Origin: Leptoclinus maculatus
Taxonomy: Eukaryota > Chordata > Actinopteri > Perciformes > Stichaeidae
Length of the DNA stretch: 64,000 nucleotides
Direction: 5' to 3'
Assembly (NCBI GenBank): GCA_032191485.1
Contig: JAVDOI010000016.1
Coordinates: forward strand, 852,581-916,580
A program made the position numbers and the translations under genes. The notes beneath the pieces are model-generated. The model was not told the origin of the DNA and ran no database searches. It saw nothing but the letters and a program-made list of their open reading frames with translations. Positions 9,517 to 22,600 of the stretch are shown here, one piece after another. Position 1 is the first letter of the stretch. Every line of letters starts with the position of its first letter.

Positions 9517-9533
9517 CACACACACACACACAC

Positions 9534-9574
<41 letters not shown>
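9517..9574. repeat. (CA)n microsatellite with one interruption
   Basis: The CA run is broken once by CG near 9538. The stretch between this and the preceding CA array (9290-9460) is GA-rich. Confidence 0.96.
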
Positions 9575-9577
<3 letters not shown>

Positions 9578-9755
9578 GCACATCTTGTAATAGAGGGAGC
9601 TAACAAATCTTTGTGGAGAAGTACATGTATCCGCAACCTTTTATTTTACAACCAAGAAACGCTCCAAAGGCGGCGGCGGGTGCAGTAGACTCACAAATAA
9701 GTCGAAAACCGGGCCAGAAATAGAAGCACGGTCGAACCCGTCGCCGCATACAAAG

Positions 9756-9756
<1 letters not shown>

Positions 9757-9821
<65 letters not shown>
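9757..9821. repeat. (TG)n microsatellite
   Basis: About 32 TG units lie in inverted sense to the CA array ending at 9574. This repeats the CA...TG arrangement seen at 1491-1749. Confidence 0.96.
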
Positions 9822-9823
<2 letters not shown>

Positions 9824-10099
9824 CCGTTGTGGCTTCTCGGTTTATTTACATTCTGCGCTGCATGGGGCCGTGTGGTGAGGAATGAGGTAAACCGAGGGGA
9901 AGCCGGAAATAGCGGTGACAGGTGACAGGTGACAGGTGACGCTCAAGCTGCGGCGAGGTGAGTGAAGAAGACGTCTGAGGGAAGTATCGAACGATGTGTC
10001 ATCGTGATATGTGATCGGTGGAGTTGACCACGAGGCGTTTGGAGCCTCCACTGTGCCTTTAGAATATCAAACACTGGAAAGTTTGCACAGATGAGTCAG

Positions 10100-11290
10100 T
10101 AGAAACTGAATTTGAATTGTTTTACATTTGAACTTTAACAATTGCATAAAAAAAACAGAATTTGAATTCCAAAAAACTTGAAACTGAATGTAATATTTTT
10201 AAACTGAAACTACATTATACTTTCAAATTAAACTCTCTACTTCCACATTCAATACACATTCAGTTTACAGTGGCCATGGTTACACTTGTCTTTTCAGTGC
10301 AACTTTGTCTCTTGTGTCCACATATGTGTGTCCACACTTGACGCTTCAATGCGACCTTTCTGATCGGATTTATTTTGTGGTCAAAGGAGCGGCTGTAAAA
10401 CGACATCTCATCTCGTATTAGTTCTTCACAATAAAAGCCCCTGCTTATTTCTGCTGCTTGCTCTTCTTCCCGGCAGTGTTAATAGACTTGTTTCATTGAA
10501 GAATAGCCGCGAACAAAGCTCAGCCAATTCGGTGATAAGTAAAATTCCCCTTTTATTTAAAAGCTTTTATTATGAAGCAGCACAAGCAGGAAATGTTGTC
10601 TTTTAATCAGCAGTGACTCAACAAACCCTTTGCTCTCGCTCTAGAAAGGAACCCCCACGTGGGAGGAAGATGATGAAGACCTACGTTTGATGAATTGTAC
10701 AGATTGTGCCCACGTTCTGTCTACACCTCACTGAGATCTGAACTCAATGCGAGTCAGTCCACCTCGGCATGTGGTCTGGCTGATCGAATTTCGAAATGTG
10801 ATCGAGATCCGATCTTGGAGCGTACAGACTTTACAGATGACAAAATGCATTGAAGAGAAAAGCGTAACCACGACATGAGGCACACATCCTGTCATTAAAA
10901 AGACTAAACCAGTGCAGATTCACAGAACTTTGGTCCGTGCACGTTTCAATAGTTTGTTTATTAGATTAAATCCAAAGTGACAGAAACGCTGCTGCCGGTA
11001 ACAACTCGCTGTGACTCCCGGCACAGCGTTCTGTCATTTCTGCCACTTTGGATTTAATCCAATAAACAAACTATTGGAGTCCTTTGAATCTGCACTCGAT
11101 TGCTCTTCCTCTCAGTGGACTGAATTTGAGTTGTGAGAACTGAATGTGGAAAAATACAGAGAGCTGAATTAACCAGTGAGGATCAAATACAGTTTCAGTT
11201 GCACAATGTTGCATTCAGTTTCAACTTTAATAAAATTCAGTTTCAACGTAATATATTCGAGCGATCAAATATAAATGACTGAAAATCCGT
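10100..11290. repeat. Probable foldback non-autonomous element with inner hairpin
   Basis: AACTGAATTTGAA-type motifs at 10107-10255 recur in inverted form (TTCAGTTTCAAC type) at 11105-11260. Inside is a tighter inverted repeat at 10911-11096. No coding sequence or clean target duplication was found, so the class is uncertain. It may be a degenerate DNA-transposon derivative. Confidence 0.4.
10911..11096. repeat. Inverted repeat (hairpin)
   Basis: The outer ends AGTGCAGATT and AATCTGCACT are complementary. Arms 10947-10985 and 11035-11077 pair over about 39 bp (TTTGTTTATTAGATTAAATC against its complement) with two mismatches. The loop region is GC-richer (CTGCCGG…CCGGCACAG). A partial duplication of TGACAGAA offsets the inner stem. 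Confidence 0.8.
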
Positions 11291-11299
11291 TTCTAGTTA

Positions 11300-13250
11300 C
11301 ATATTTCTGCCTTAACTATTCTCGCTCCCTCGAGGACAACGGCAACTTGGATTCATAACAGCAACAAAAGCAACAAAACGTCCAAAGAAACTTCACAAAT
11401 TACTCCTGCAGAATAACTTCTCTGTGGTTCATTTATATATCCAATATTCTTCAAACAATTGTTGCTTTTTGCCAGTAAATGTACTGCTTGTGACAGCATT
11501 TTCAACAATGAGGTGTAGACACAGACATGGTGAGAAACTACAATAATTAATATTTGTACAAGAATTAATGTATTTGTACCATAATAATTTAGCTTTTTAC
11601 AATCAACAAACCTCAAATCTGAGATCCTTTCAGTTTAGTTTCAGTTCTTCTGCGTCAAAAGTGAAATGGGAATAATATGGATTATTCAGCCTGAATATTT
11701 ATTGCACTGTAACAACAGTGTGTCAGTAATGTGTTATGGAAAACTGACCCTGGATCTGCAATATGAATGAATAAATCTCCGATTTTGAACAAACGTTCAG
11801 TGTTGGGAAACAGTTCTCTCTGGTGTAGTTTATGATACAAGAATGCAAAAGGCCAACCTGCTCACACGCTGTGGTGTGCAGTGTGTATTGTAGATTGTGT
11901 GATAGACGCTGCCCTGTTGTTGGATCCTATTTCTGTCAAGTGTGAACCCATGAATGCATTATCATATCTTTGGCACAGAGTAATAAACTGCGGGTTTGCA
12001 GCAGTCTGGATTTATGTGTACGATGATTTTCCCTGAAATACATTAAGACTGGAGCCTGGAGATGCTGATACTGAGCAATACACATAAAAGGTGGTAGAAG
12101 GGGTCTTGTATTGTAACAGCTGTGAATCCAAACGGACTACAGCTGTTAGTCCAGCATGAATGAGATAATTGTCGGAAAAATGTCAGAAAAAGAAGTGTGA
12201 AAATGTCTAAAGAATATGTGAAAAATGTCAGAAAAATGTGTGGAAAATGTCACTTGAAAAGTGTGAAGAATGTCAGAAGAATTGCGAAAAATATGTGAAA
12301 ACTGTCAGAAAAATGTGTGAAAAATGTCAGATTAATGTGGTGACTATTTCATTCTAAAAAGAAAGATTTTTGCTGGCTTACCGAGTCAATTTAAATATAA
12401 TAATATCACCTCACACTGCAGGAAGCTCCTGGCTGATGGGTTCAAACCTGCAGCCTTTACTGTCTGCAGTTCTGTCCAGACACTAGAGAGTCAGGTGAAG
12501 AGGAAAACTCTAAATCGTTCATTAAGCACGAACGTGTTTGTTTGTTCCTGTGACAGAGCCGAGGAAGATGGACCAAGAAGTCAAACTGAGCTGAAAAGAC
12601 TCCTTGTTGCATACAAATGCCTCAATTCTTATTATTCACTTGTTTGCACTCTCTTCTGCAAAGACTAAAGAGATAACTGTGGACCAAGCTCACTAACATT
12701 TGCAGGTCAAAAGGGCTAAATTCTTTAAAACAAAACAACTCTTCTCACTTTTTAACCAAACTTAGCTCAGTTTTAACCTTGATGTCTAGACATCGGTTGA
12801 CCTGCAAACCGTGTTCATTGGGTTTTAGGGAAGCTGGGAATATCAGTGACAAAGACGCTCAACAGTTCTGTGGTCGAGGGAGCGACGAAGGCAGCCGAGC
12901 GAGTTTGAGGTTATGAAGACGACATCTGATCTGCGGAGTCGACCGCGAGGCGTCGAACCAGACGGACGGAAACGGAGACGCTGCTTTTTTTTTTCCACAT
13001 CGCAACACAACGCAATCATGTGGCATTTTACACTTCGGCCTCAAAGTGGCGGCTGGTGTGTGAAACATTCGATGAGTTCAGCCGGCGAGCCTCGACACAC
13101 AAAGCCAATGTGGTGCTTCGTGTTTTTTTTTTAATAAATGTGGCCTTTTGTCTGTGCGAACCTGTCAAAATTAGATTAGTTTTCCACAGCAAGCATGGCC
13201 TTTACACATATACAAACACACTAAGAAACACATAGACAGCTGGGCGTACA
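11300..13250. other. Non-coding stretch with degenerate short repeats
   Basis: Between about 12170 and 12340 the sequence repeats variants of ATGTCAGAAAAATGTGTGAA. Elsewhere I see no gene. A weak frame around 12913-13134 shows no domain. Confidence 0.5.
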
Positions 13251-13544
13251 CTCACTCACACACACACACACACACTCAGGGATAGACTCAGCTTCCTGTG
13301 TGTGAGGCCAATTCATTTTGCCACAAGTGGTCCCAGATTGGATCTGCTCAGAGTCCCATTACGACTCACCTTGGTTAACCTTAAGCTGCCCCACTCCAAC
13401 CTCCTCCCCTCAAACACACACACTTACACATGCACGCATCCACACAGACTAACACGCTCTCAAAACTATACTAAATCACACACACACACACACATGCAGG
13501 TTAGCCTCACCGAGACACAGGTCAGGTCATCAGGAACGAGTGCA

Positions 13545-13571
13545 GACACACACACACACACACACACACAC
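13545..13571. repeat. (CA)n microsatellite
   Basis: A short CA run near the end of a CA-rich zone (13255-13571) that holds several interrupted CA stretches. Confidence 0.93.
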
Positions 13572-14000
13572 GTTATTGATTGTGTGTAACGTTATCTAGA
13601 TGGGATCATCTCTATTGATTTAGAAAGAGGGGTCACTCTGATCAATGCTATCTGTTCGTCTGCCGTGTCATTAGAGCAGAGCCTGAGTGCCAAAATATCG
13701 GACCATCTTTCTTTTCCTCTTAGAAAAAGGCCACCGATGCGGGAGAAGGAAAATCACCCGTTTTCTGATCTCGGGTATCAACAAAGTGCCCGACACTGCC
13801 GACGTGCCCCGGAGCAAGGGCATCGATGTGTCATCTGTATGTCTTACGTGGTCCGCTCTGCTCGGAGGACGTTGTACAGGAACGTTAGCCGACAACAGAC
13901 GGAGATAACAAGAGGGAGAAGCTCACAGACGGGTCGTGTCCTTTATGGTCAATAGTGACGTTCGTTCATTTCTGTTTGTTTTAGCGTCCGGGCTGATTCT

Positions 14001-14699
14001 TATGGAAGCCCATTCCCGCCAGCAAAAAAAAAAAAAAAAGATCCCAAAACAAAAAAATAAGATCACAAAAAAAAAAAAATAGTAACTTAAAAAAAAAAAA
14101 AAATGTAATTCACAAAAAAAAAGAAATTAATTCACAAAAAAAAATTAAATAAAAAAAAAAATATATATATATATATTTTTTTTTTACTTAAAAAAAAAAG
14201 AAAGATGTTTCCAGTTGCTGTTTATTGGTCGCCACCTCAGCCACATTGGTTTCATTCTTTATACTCCAGAGCTGCTTCTTGCTTAACATTCTATTCAAGG
14301 GTGCGTTTGCTCAGTACAATCCATGTGAAACATCATCTGTATTTCATGTGTTGTAAAGCCGCGTTTTAAAGAAGTCTTCAATGTACTCACAATCCATTCA
14401 TATGTCATAGCTGCTTCTATGACTGTTGTGTTAAAGTATCTCATAATTTCGACTTTCTATAGCAACTGGAAAAATCTGGTCAGTGTTATGGTTACAGATG
14501 GATGCACCAAAAGTTTGTTTTTTTTTGCTGGTGGAAAAAAAGTAAAATAAAAAAATATATATATATTAGAATTATTATTATTTATTTTGTGGGTGGATTT
14601 TTTTTTTTTTTTTTTTTTTTTAGGGATCTTATTTTTTTTTTTTTTTTTTTTTTAGTGATCTTTTTTGGGGTTTTTTGCTGGCGAGAATGGGCTTCCATA
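14001..14699. mobile_element. Foldback (MITE-like) element with 6-bp target duplication
   Basis: The 699-bp segment begins TATGGAAGCCCATTCCCGCC and ends with its inverted partner GGCGAGAATGGGCTTCCATA. GATTCT flanks both sides (13995-14000 and 14700-14705). The terminal inverted repeats run on as A-rich (left) and T-rich (right) tracts containing AAGATC/GATCTT. An inner inverted pair, TTTCCAGTTGCTG near 14206 and TAGCAACTGGAAAAA near 14460, lies inside. No transposase frame is present, so it is non-autonomous. I cannot assign the superfamily from the sequence. Confidence 0.8.
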
Positions 14700-14705
14700 G
14701 ATTCT

Positions 14706-15900
14706 GTATTTCAATAGATTATGATTATTTAACTCATCTTTGTTATTGTTTCAGTCGAAGTTTGTGTCTATCAGCCCAGAGACTGCAGATGGAAATTAGT
14801 AGAGCTGCAAAGATTTATCAAAAAGATGTCAGCTTTTAAATTAACTCCCATCTGTTTTGATTTTGTCATTTTCTTTTTAAGAAAATAAAACTCAAAATTC
14901 TCCTGATTCCATCTTCTAATATGTGAACATTTTCTGTGACGGTAAACTGAATTTCTTTGAGTTTTGGATGAAAGAAGACATTTGAGGACGTAATCTTGAT
15001 GCTTTGGGGAAAAAACAATCTACATTTTTCACCTTTTTCTGACATTTTATACAAAACAACTTGTATATTAAACGAAAGAAATATTATTTACAGCATAATC
15101 GACAATGAAAATAAATGTGAGCTGCAGCCCGATATTAGCTAGGAGCTGAAACTGAGCTAAATTAAACTAATCAGCTTATCATGGGGTTTTTGTGAAAGGC
15201 TATATTTAAAAAACTAAATCCGTCTACTTTTTTCATGTGAAAAAACCCAGAATATTTTATTATTCATATGCCATATGATAACCTAAAAGTAAATCAGTGT
15301 ACCTTTACATCAAACTAAACAAATATTATAGATAGTTCACAGAAATTGACATAAATGCATTGAAACAACACTATGATGCTTAACTTTAGTATATAAAACA
15401 CTTTGCTTTTTATTATGCAAAAGACTACAGATGAAAAAGAAGTCGAGGGCTCAAAGCAGCATCGCGTTTCCACTCATGTTTGTTGTTGTCCTGCAGCTCC
15501 ACCGGCCTGATTTAAGATACGACCACAATCATTTTCGATAAAAAGAAAACATATTAATACTGCAGGTGTAAAAAGGTACCGTCTGAAGATACAGATCTAC
15601 AGATAGAGGATCCTGGTGCTCTTCCATCTTTGTTCTTTTGCTTCAGACCTTCAGAGTAAAAGTCGTTTTTTCTCGTCCTCACTTCTTCAAAAGACGGTTT
15701 AGACGGTTTAGACGTGGTGTTTGGGGGAAAGTTAAAGAATTACATTTGGGTAAAGGGTGAGGAGGAGGTGGGTTTATCGGTACAGTGGGACAGTTGGAGT
15801 CCGTACAAGTATGGATGTAAAAACGTGTGTGTGTCCCTCGGGCTGCTATGACCAGATGTGTCCCTTTTGCTCATCAGGTTTTGCACCACTGCTCCTTAAA
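14706..15900. other. AT-rich non-coding stretch
   Basis: Unique AT-rich sequence. No exon, RNA gene or recognised repeat was identified. Confidence 0.5.
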
Positions 15901-15905
15901 CCTCA

Positions 15906-15906
<1 letters not shown>

Positions 15907-15964
<58 letters not shown>
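15907..15964. repeat. (CA)n microsatellite, about 29 units
   Basis: An uninterrupted CA run. Confidence 0.96.
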
Positions 15965-15965
<1 letters not shown>

Positions 15966-15969
15966 CCAC

Positions 15970-17210
15970 AGATGTTTGTATTAATAAATTCATAGAGTAG
16001 ATTAGTTAAAACCTAAAAGACTTTCCGTGGACGTTTAAGAAGGTGACAGCCTGAAACATCTAATGACTCAATCAGGATTTAGTTTGAAGCTTATGAAATA
16101 GTAGTCAGTTAAATATAATTGTTTTCATTCGTTCAGTTACAGTTTCAGTCGTTTCAGCTTGACTGCTTGTTTCTACTAATTTTATTTTACAAAGACGGGA
16201 TGAAGGGATGTGCGTGATTAGTCGACTAGTCAAAAAGAAGTTCGACTTCCGTGTATAAAATTCTGATAAAATTACGCAGATCTTCCGGTGATCTTCAGTA
16301 TCCGTCAGCCCACAAAGCAAGTGGCGCACTAGCGTTTCCTTTTTTTTTTTACAACTTTGCTATTTAAGTGTTTGATTGATTTACCTCAAAGAAAAATAAT
16401 CCGTTTCTTTTCAGAAGTCTCTTTTTCCAATGAAAGTCTATGGGAAAAAATTATTTTTGGGCCCGATGGCATCATGTGACGAACCCGGATTCTATAATTC
16501 CACCGTTTGACGGCTATGTAAAATTAGCTTCAAAGCCCGGCGCTCTTCTTCGTGCCTTGGGTTAAACGTATTATTATTGTACACATTTAAATGACATATT
16601 GACATTCATGCTGTCTCAGCTGTTGCCCCCGGCACTGCTGTGTTCTCCCGTTCCTCGCCTGCCTCCACCTCCTTTTTCCAAAACAGCAGCTGGGCTCAGC
16701 AGTCGGCCTGGTTCTCTCCTGATCGACTGGATCGTCCAGCAGCTGGCTAGCACGTATGCTACAGACTATAGCTAGCGGCCTAGCGTGCTATGAATCAACA
16801 AAGCGACCTCACGCCGGCGAGCTCATTAGATCAAAATTGGACATTTTAAAATATAGTCCATGTGGCATTCCTAACTGTTGAATAATAATTTCAAATGGCA
16901 ATGTTTAACCTTATGGATTAACATTTGTGCAATTTTGCCCATTTTTTTTTTTTTACTTTTGTCGACTAGTTAAATCGTAAATTTCAGTTCAAACGTCATG
17001 GAAATTAGTCGTAAGCAACGTCAGACTGGATGCTCGCTCGCTGACCTCCGGCTGTCTTTGGTCTGAAATGTTTCCTCGAGTAGCGACAAAACGTGTTTAA
17101 GGATTTATCTCATTTCCCTTGTGGCTGTGAGGACACCAGGTTCACACGATGACACGAGTGAATACTCTCCCTGTTCACGAACACAGTCCCACTTTATCTC
17201 TCTATCTATC
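15970..17210. other. Non-coding stretch, no gene seen
   Basis: Mostly unique sequence. A part around 16700-16800 is rich in GCTAGC-type palindromes. No exon was recognised. Confidence 0.45.
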
Positions 17211-17213
17211 TCC

Positions 17214-17215
<2 letters not shown>

Positions 17216-17272
<57 letters not shown>
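17216..17272. repeat. (CA)n microsatellite, about 28 units
   Basis: An uninterrupted CA run. A (GT)n run of about 11 units follows in inverted sense at 17342-17363. Confidence 0.96.
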
Positions 17273-17276
<4 letters not shown>

Positions 17277-17465
17277 GTCGCCTCCAGTCAAGCGTGTCTT
17301 ATTGGCCTTCTGTTTGACTTCCTATTCAGCTCAGTGTGTGAGTGTGTGTGTGTGTGTGTGTGTCAGTGTGAGGGTGTGAGAGATCCAGATGGAGATGGTT
17401 TTATAATCACGGGACAGTTGTTGTTTTTATTATTATTTTATCGTTGTTTTTACTGCTCACTAAAC

Positions 17466-18640
17466 TGAGAATGAAGAGAGGAGAGGAGGTGAGGAAAGCA
17501 GAGGAAACAGGAGGAAGAGGAGAAGTAGATTAGAGCGGGTAAACGAAGAATGACAAGTAGGAAGTGAGGTGACGAAGGTGTTGTTGAAACAAAATAGATG
17601 GAGAGAAATACAAATAAAGAGAGACGAGGAGAACAAACAGGAGATAAATGACTGTGTTGAGAGGAGCAACAAATGAGGAAGAGAAGGGAGGAGAGGAGGG
17701 AAGATCTTGTTTAAACAAGGAAAGGAGAGGGGAGGAGAGAAGACAGATGAGAGGAGCAACAAATTGATGAAAGGAGAGGGGAGGAGTGATGGAAGGAGGA
17801 AAAACAACATTACTAATGAAGAGGAGGGAAGGGAATGAAAGATAGGAGAAAGAAGTTGACAAAAGAAGAAAGGGGAGAGAAGAGAACATCGAAGGATAAA
17901 TAACAAAGAAGACAGAGCACGAGAGAAATTAAAGGAAGAAGAGAGAACATGAAATCAAGGTTGCAAAAAAGCTTTTTAAAACAAGGAGAGGAGACAAAGG
18001 TAACAAAGAGAATGAGGAGAGAAGAGCAGATAAGACGAGCAGCAAATATTGATGAAAGGAGAGGGGAGGAGAGGTCGAAAACAAGGACGCCAGAGTCTCG
18101 TTGAAATGAGGAGAGGAGAAATGAAGACGAAATACAAAAAGGTAAAGGAAGGAGGAGAAAAGATGAGTAGCAAGGAAGGTTGCAAAGGGCTTGTTGAAAC
18201 AAGGACAAGAGGAGTCAAAGGAAAGGAAACAGAAAACGGGAGAAAGAGGAAATGAAGAGCGGGGGGGGATAAATAAATTGGGGAAAACGGTGGAGGAGAG
18301 AAGTGATGGAGGGAGGAGAAACTCAGGAGGAGAGGAAGAGGAGCACGGCAAAGGATACGTCCAGATAAAGAAAGAGGAGGGGAGAAATAGAGGAAGATTA
18401 AAGGATGGAGAGATGGAGAGAATAAAAGAAAGTAAACGAAGGGAGACAAAGGAAAAAGAGGAGAGGTGAGGAGAAAGGAGAAGAAGAAAGTAAGGAGCAG
18501 AGAAGTGAAGGAAAGGAGACAACAGTAGAACAATGAGGAAATGAAGCACAACGGAAAACGTCTTGTTGAAAGAAGTATCGGGGAAGAAAACAGAGAGACA
18601 ATGGAGGGAGGAAAAGTGAGAAGAAATGGATGGATGGCTG
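17466..18640. repeat. 1.2-kb polypurine degenerate tandem array
   Basis: The plus strand is almost purely A/G for nearly 1.2 kb. At irregular intervals the palindromic motif CTTGTTTAAACAAGG or a variant appears (near 17578, 17706, 17968, 18098, 18189 and 18560), followed by GGAGAGG-type sequence. This suggests an old minisatellite with units of roughly 100-250 bp. Long minus-strand frames rich in Ser, Leu, Phe and Pro are by-products of the composition. Confidence 0.8.
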
Positions 18641-19347
18641 CGATCGTTCCTAGACCTTAACCACTTGTTTGTTAAGCTTCTTTCACACATAGTTCCCCGT
18701 AACTTAACCTTTCAAAACTATTCACACATGCTCTTCATTCAGGAACATTTCCGTCTGGAGCCTTTTCACACTTGTTATGGCAAATATTTAAGGGACAGTC
18801 AGGCAGCTGCAACACTTATGGATGCCAACCGCCATAAAACTAAACAGAAGAAGAAGAACATGGACAAGGCTGGATGGATATATGTAATCCACATAATCAT
18901 GAACCAGGAAGTGTAAAGACAGCAACAGTCTTTCCTCCAGGAGACAGCTGTTCGTGTCCCTCGTGAAACCAAAACTAAACATTGACTTTAAGCTCGTTAC
19001 GTAACGTTGCATCACAAAGTCTGCTGAGGACGGTTGTTATTTATTAACGCTAGTTACGGTTCTCACATTACGTTATTGTTTGAACACAAACCATGATCTT
19101 TTTTCCAACTTTAACAAGGTAGTTTTGTTGTCTTAACCTTAACTACTCATTTAACAACGTGTCATTGTGCGTTTTCTGCGTGAAACGAGGCTGAAACACA
19201 TCATGAAACATATGTTTGGGTCAGAAACACAGACGTCTCGAGGTTTGCAGAAAGGTACCGTGCCAACATTTTATCTGCCGACTGGGTTGGAAATGTTCCC
19301 AAACAGTTGTAACGATTACAATGAAGGTCCTCCAACCTTAACAGAGT
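18641..19347. other. Non-coding stretch with possible repeat remnant
   Basis: Around 19079-19160 the sequence ACTTTAACAAGGTAGTTTTG and TTAACCTTAACTACTC resembles the repeat material at 33655-33740 and 34215-34380. No gene was recognised. Confidence 0.4.
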
Positions 19348-19697
19348 ATGCGGAGGAGTGACGTAGAGACGCCGTATACGTCTCTGGTAGCGACCTGTCA
19401 ATCACAGTAGCCCCGCCCCTAAAGCATACCCTGCTTTATGGTCTGTTTGACTCTAAATGGACCATCATTTACAAAAATGAACATCATGCTGTATTGAAGA
19501 AGACTTGAAACTAGAGATTGAGACCATAAACTCATGTTTACAATGTTTACTGAGGTAATAAATCAAGAGAGAAGTAGAGTAATTTTCTCATAGACTTCTA
19601 TACAACCAGAGGAGTCGCCCCCTGATGGACAGTAGAGAGAATGCAGGTTTTAAAACACCGGATCGGCTTCATTCGGCAGAACCAGAGGTTGCCGCCT
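19348..19697 (+). repeat. Dispersed hAT-like repeat, copy C (5' truncated)
   Basis: It starts in GGAGGAGTGACGTAGAGACG and ends in GGTTGCCGCCTT. The first roughly 120 bp of the complete copy at 27340-27813 are absent. It is in the opposite orientation to copies A and B. Confidence 0.85.
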
Positions 19698-22600
19698 TGT
19701 CAGAAAGATAGAAGTTGCAATACTCTGTGTAGTGTACACACACGGCGAGTCCTCGGCGAAGGTATGCAGGTATGTTCATGAGAAAATGTATTTGCATTAA
19801 AGCATGAAAAAATGTTGCAGTACATATAAAAACAATACAAGTATGGACCTGGAATTGAGCGTGTTTCCTTTAAAACGTGTAAACATAGAAGAGGAAAACA
19901 AGATTGCAAATGTTAAGACGCCAGGAAAGGATGAGGAGAGGAAAAAACATGAGTAAAGTTGCAAATGTCTTTCAGAGAAGATGATTGCAGATGAAAAGGG
20001 AAAAAAAAAAAAACTTCATCTCAGCGTTTCTTTTTCTTACTTTCTCCATCTGTTTCTGTCACTTTCTCCCTTCCTGACTCTTTATCTCCCTCTCTCTCTC
20101 TCTCTCTCTCTCCCCGTCCCTCCCACCACATTCGCAGGGTTCATCCAAGTCGCGTTGACGCCCACTCACCTCCAACATGCTACCTCAGTTTCCATGGTAA
20201 TTGAGTAGCGACCGTGCTACATAAATATATACTTTAACATTCAGTGCTCCACAACTCATTAAGACCGTCCTCGGATGAGAGGTTCATCTCTCAGGGTGTT
20301 GTTCTTCTTAAAGGGCCACAACGATTACATTTTAATTCATTTATTTTTTGTGAAGAAAGAGAAGCACGGAGAGCTCATGAACCTGTGAGGATGTAAAAAA
20401 GCTGGAGCCGCTCTACCGAAGCGTGACATGATGGTAAATGTGACCCAGGGGGAGATTTCATGAGTACAAGAGAACATTTTCTAGTTCACGACTCGTGAGA
20501 GAGTCGGAACAAAACTTATTTGGGTATAAAAGCTCCGACGTTGCGTTCACAAAATCAGTCTTAGCATTCATCAGTGTGTGAGGTATCCCTAACCTGCGTG
20601 ATATTAACCCTTTCAGACTCGTTTCTCTGTGGGAAAGCACTATAAAGTTGCGTTCAGTATAGGTCATATTGTGGTTTCCCTTCTCTCGTATTTTACTTCT
20701 GCTCCACCGGCTCGTGTATCTCAATGACTTTTCACATAAATGTTTTTATAGATTTTTTTTCTGAGAAGCCTTTATTCATGAAGGTCCTCTAAATGGATTA
20801 ACATTTAACTTATCCTCACTTCTCAGCAGATGCACAGTACTGCTCCATCTTCACGGAATAATAATAAGTATTATTCATCCTCGGTGGACATTAGTCATGT
20901 TTTTATCATTCTTGACTATTTTATTTTATCCTTGGATGTTTTTAGCTTCTTTTACCACGGCTTTGACCTATTTTCTACCTTTTTTTTTGTTTGTTTGGTT
21001 ATATTTATTATTGGTTTCTCCTCGTGGTGCCTCCTGTCGGGAGATAATGCGTTTGTGTGTGTATCTGTCTGTCTGTCCACGACTAATCTCGCATACTACT
21101 GGACCCATGAGCCTGATATTTTCTGTGCTCATTTCTGACTGTATGCTCCAAGACCTCTCGTAGTTCTGCTTATTCAGATTTTCGGCTGGACTAAAAACAA
21201 GCCTTACTTTGTGTGCAAAAAAAATACCCGATATTTTATGATCCAATAAAGTTAGGCAAGCGTGTTCCTGGAGGTTTCTGCCTGTATTCTCTGTTAAATG
21301 AATATATACTGCTGTTGTCATCCTGATCCATTTTATTCTGTCGGTCTATTCTGTACACACGACATCTATCACACACCTGTTCGTCCACGGAAGACGGATC
21401 CTTCCTCAGTTGCTCTTCCTGATGTTTCTTCCATTTTGTTCCTTGTTAAAGTATTTTTTTGGGGGGGGACAATGATATTCTGTGACACCATCGTATGTCA
21501 TGAGTCTCAGCGGTTTGCTTGTTACACGTATGCAGAGAGTTTCAGACATAGCTTGAGGATTTTATGGAGATGAAATTAGATCCATGGAGCAGAAGCTTGT
21601 GGATTTTGCAAAACATGTTTTTTTTTCTCCAAACGTCTAACGACCACAGAGCAGCTCATTAAGTCTTAAAGATCTAGGAGTCTATTAAAATTTTTTTAAT
21701 TTGGCTTGGTTTAAAAGTTTGTTTTAATCTTAGTTTACATAAAACATGTGGAAGCCATGTTTTTTTCATGTTTATTCCTTTACATAATCCTCATTTTGAG
21801 GTAATTGTAAAGAGATGTATGTAAGGATGTTAATGTATTCAGGTTATGGGGTCTCAAAGTTTTTGTGCATGGAAAAAATATACTCCGCAATAGTGCAATC
21901 ACTGAGTCTCTCAGTGGCTTTTTAAGTGTAGAAAATAGGCTAGACGGTCCAAAAGTTTTTCTCTAGCATTTCAATACGTGATCACATAACTCGTTCTACA
22001 TATTCTAGGCATATTTTTTATGCAAAAGCCTCATGAATGTGGGATGAAAGAACACGGTACTCCTCTTCTCCTGTTTACTCGGATTAGATCAGTCTTTGCA
22101 AATCTTCAACTTCTGGTTGTTTCACGAAGATTCTCTGTTGTTCATAATCAGCATGCTGTGCTCTAAAATCCTGTTTTTATTCAGTAGGTATTAACATTTC
22201 CCTTCATTCGTGATCAGTAATATTTAAGGAAGATGTGATGGAAATTTTGATTTAGTTTGATGGTTCTTTTATTTTCACTGATCTGCCCCTTGTCTCCAGG
22301 TGGTTTAGGACTAAATCTGATAGATCACGAATAATTGTATTGTTTTCATATATCTGTGATGTACTATATACATACACACATGCATATATACCATTCAGAT
22401 TTTACCCTTTATATTTATTTTTCTCCTTTTTTAGCTCGGTATTGAGAGGAATCTTGGGTCAACAAAACATCAAACGTTTGTTTCATTCATATTTAAAATC
22501 TCTGTTACAGGGGAGTCCTGGTCAAGACGGCAGCATGAACACTTTCACATAAAAAGGACAAACAGCAGACTTAAAACAAAACAACAAATCACATCAAGCA

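Noticed and set aside
17460..18690. Long minus-strand Ser/Leu/Phe/Pro-rich frames (up to 253 codons)
   Set aside because: They follow from the polypurine composition of the plus strand. Several overlapping frames are open at once and none has a domain.
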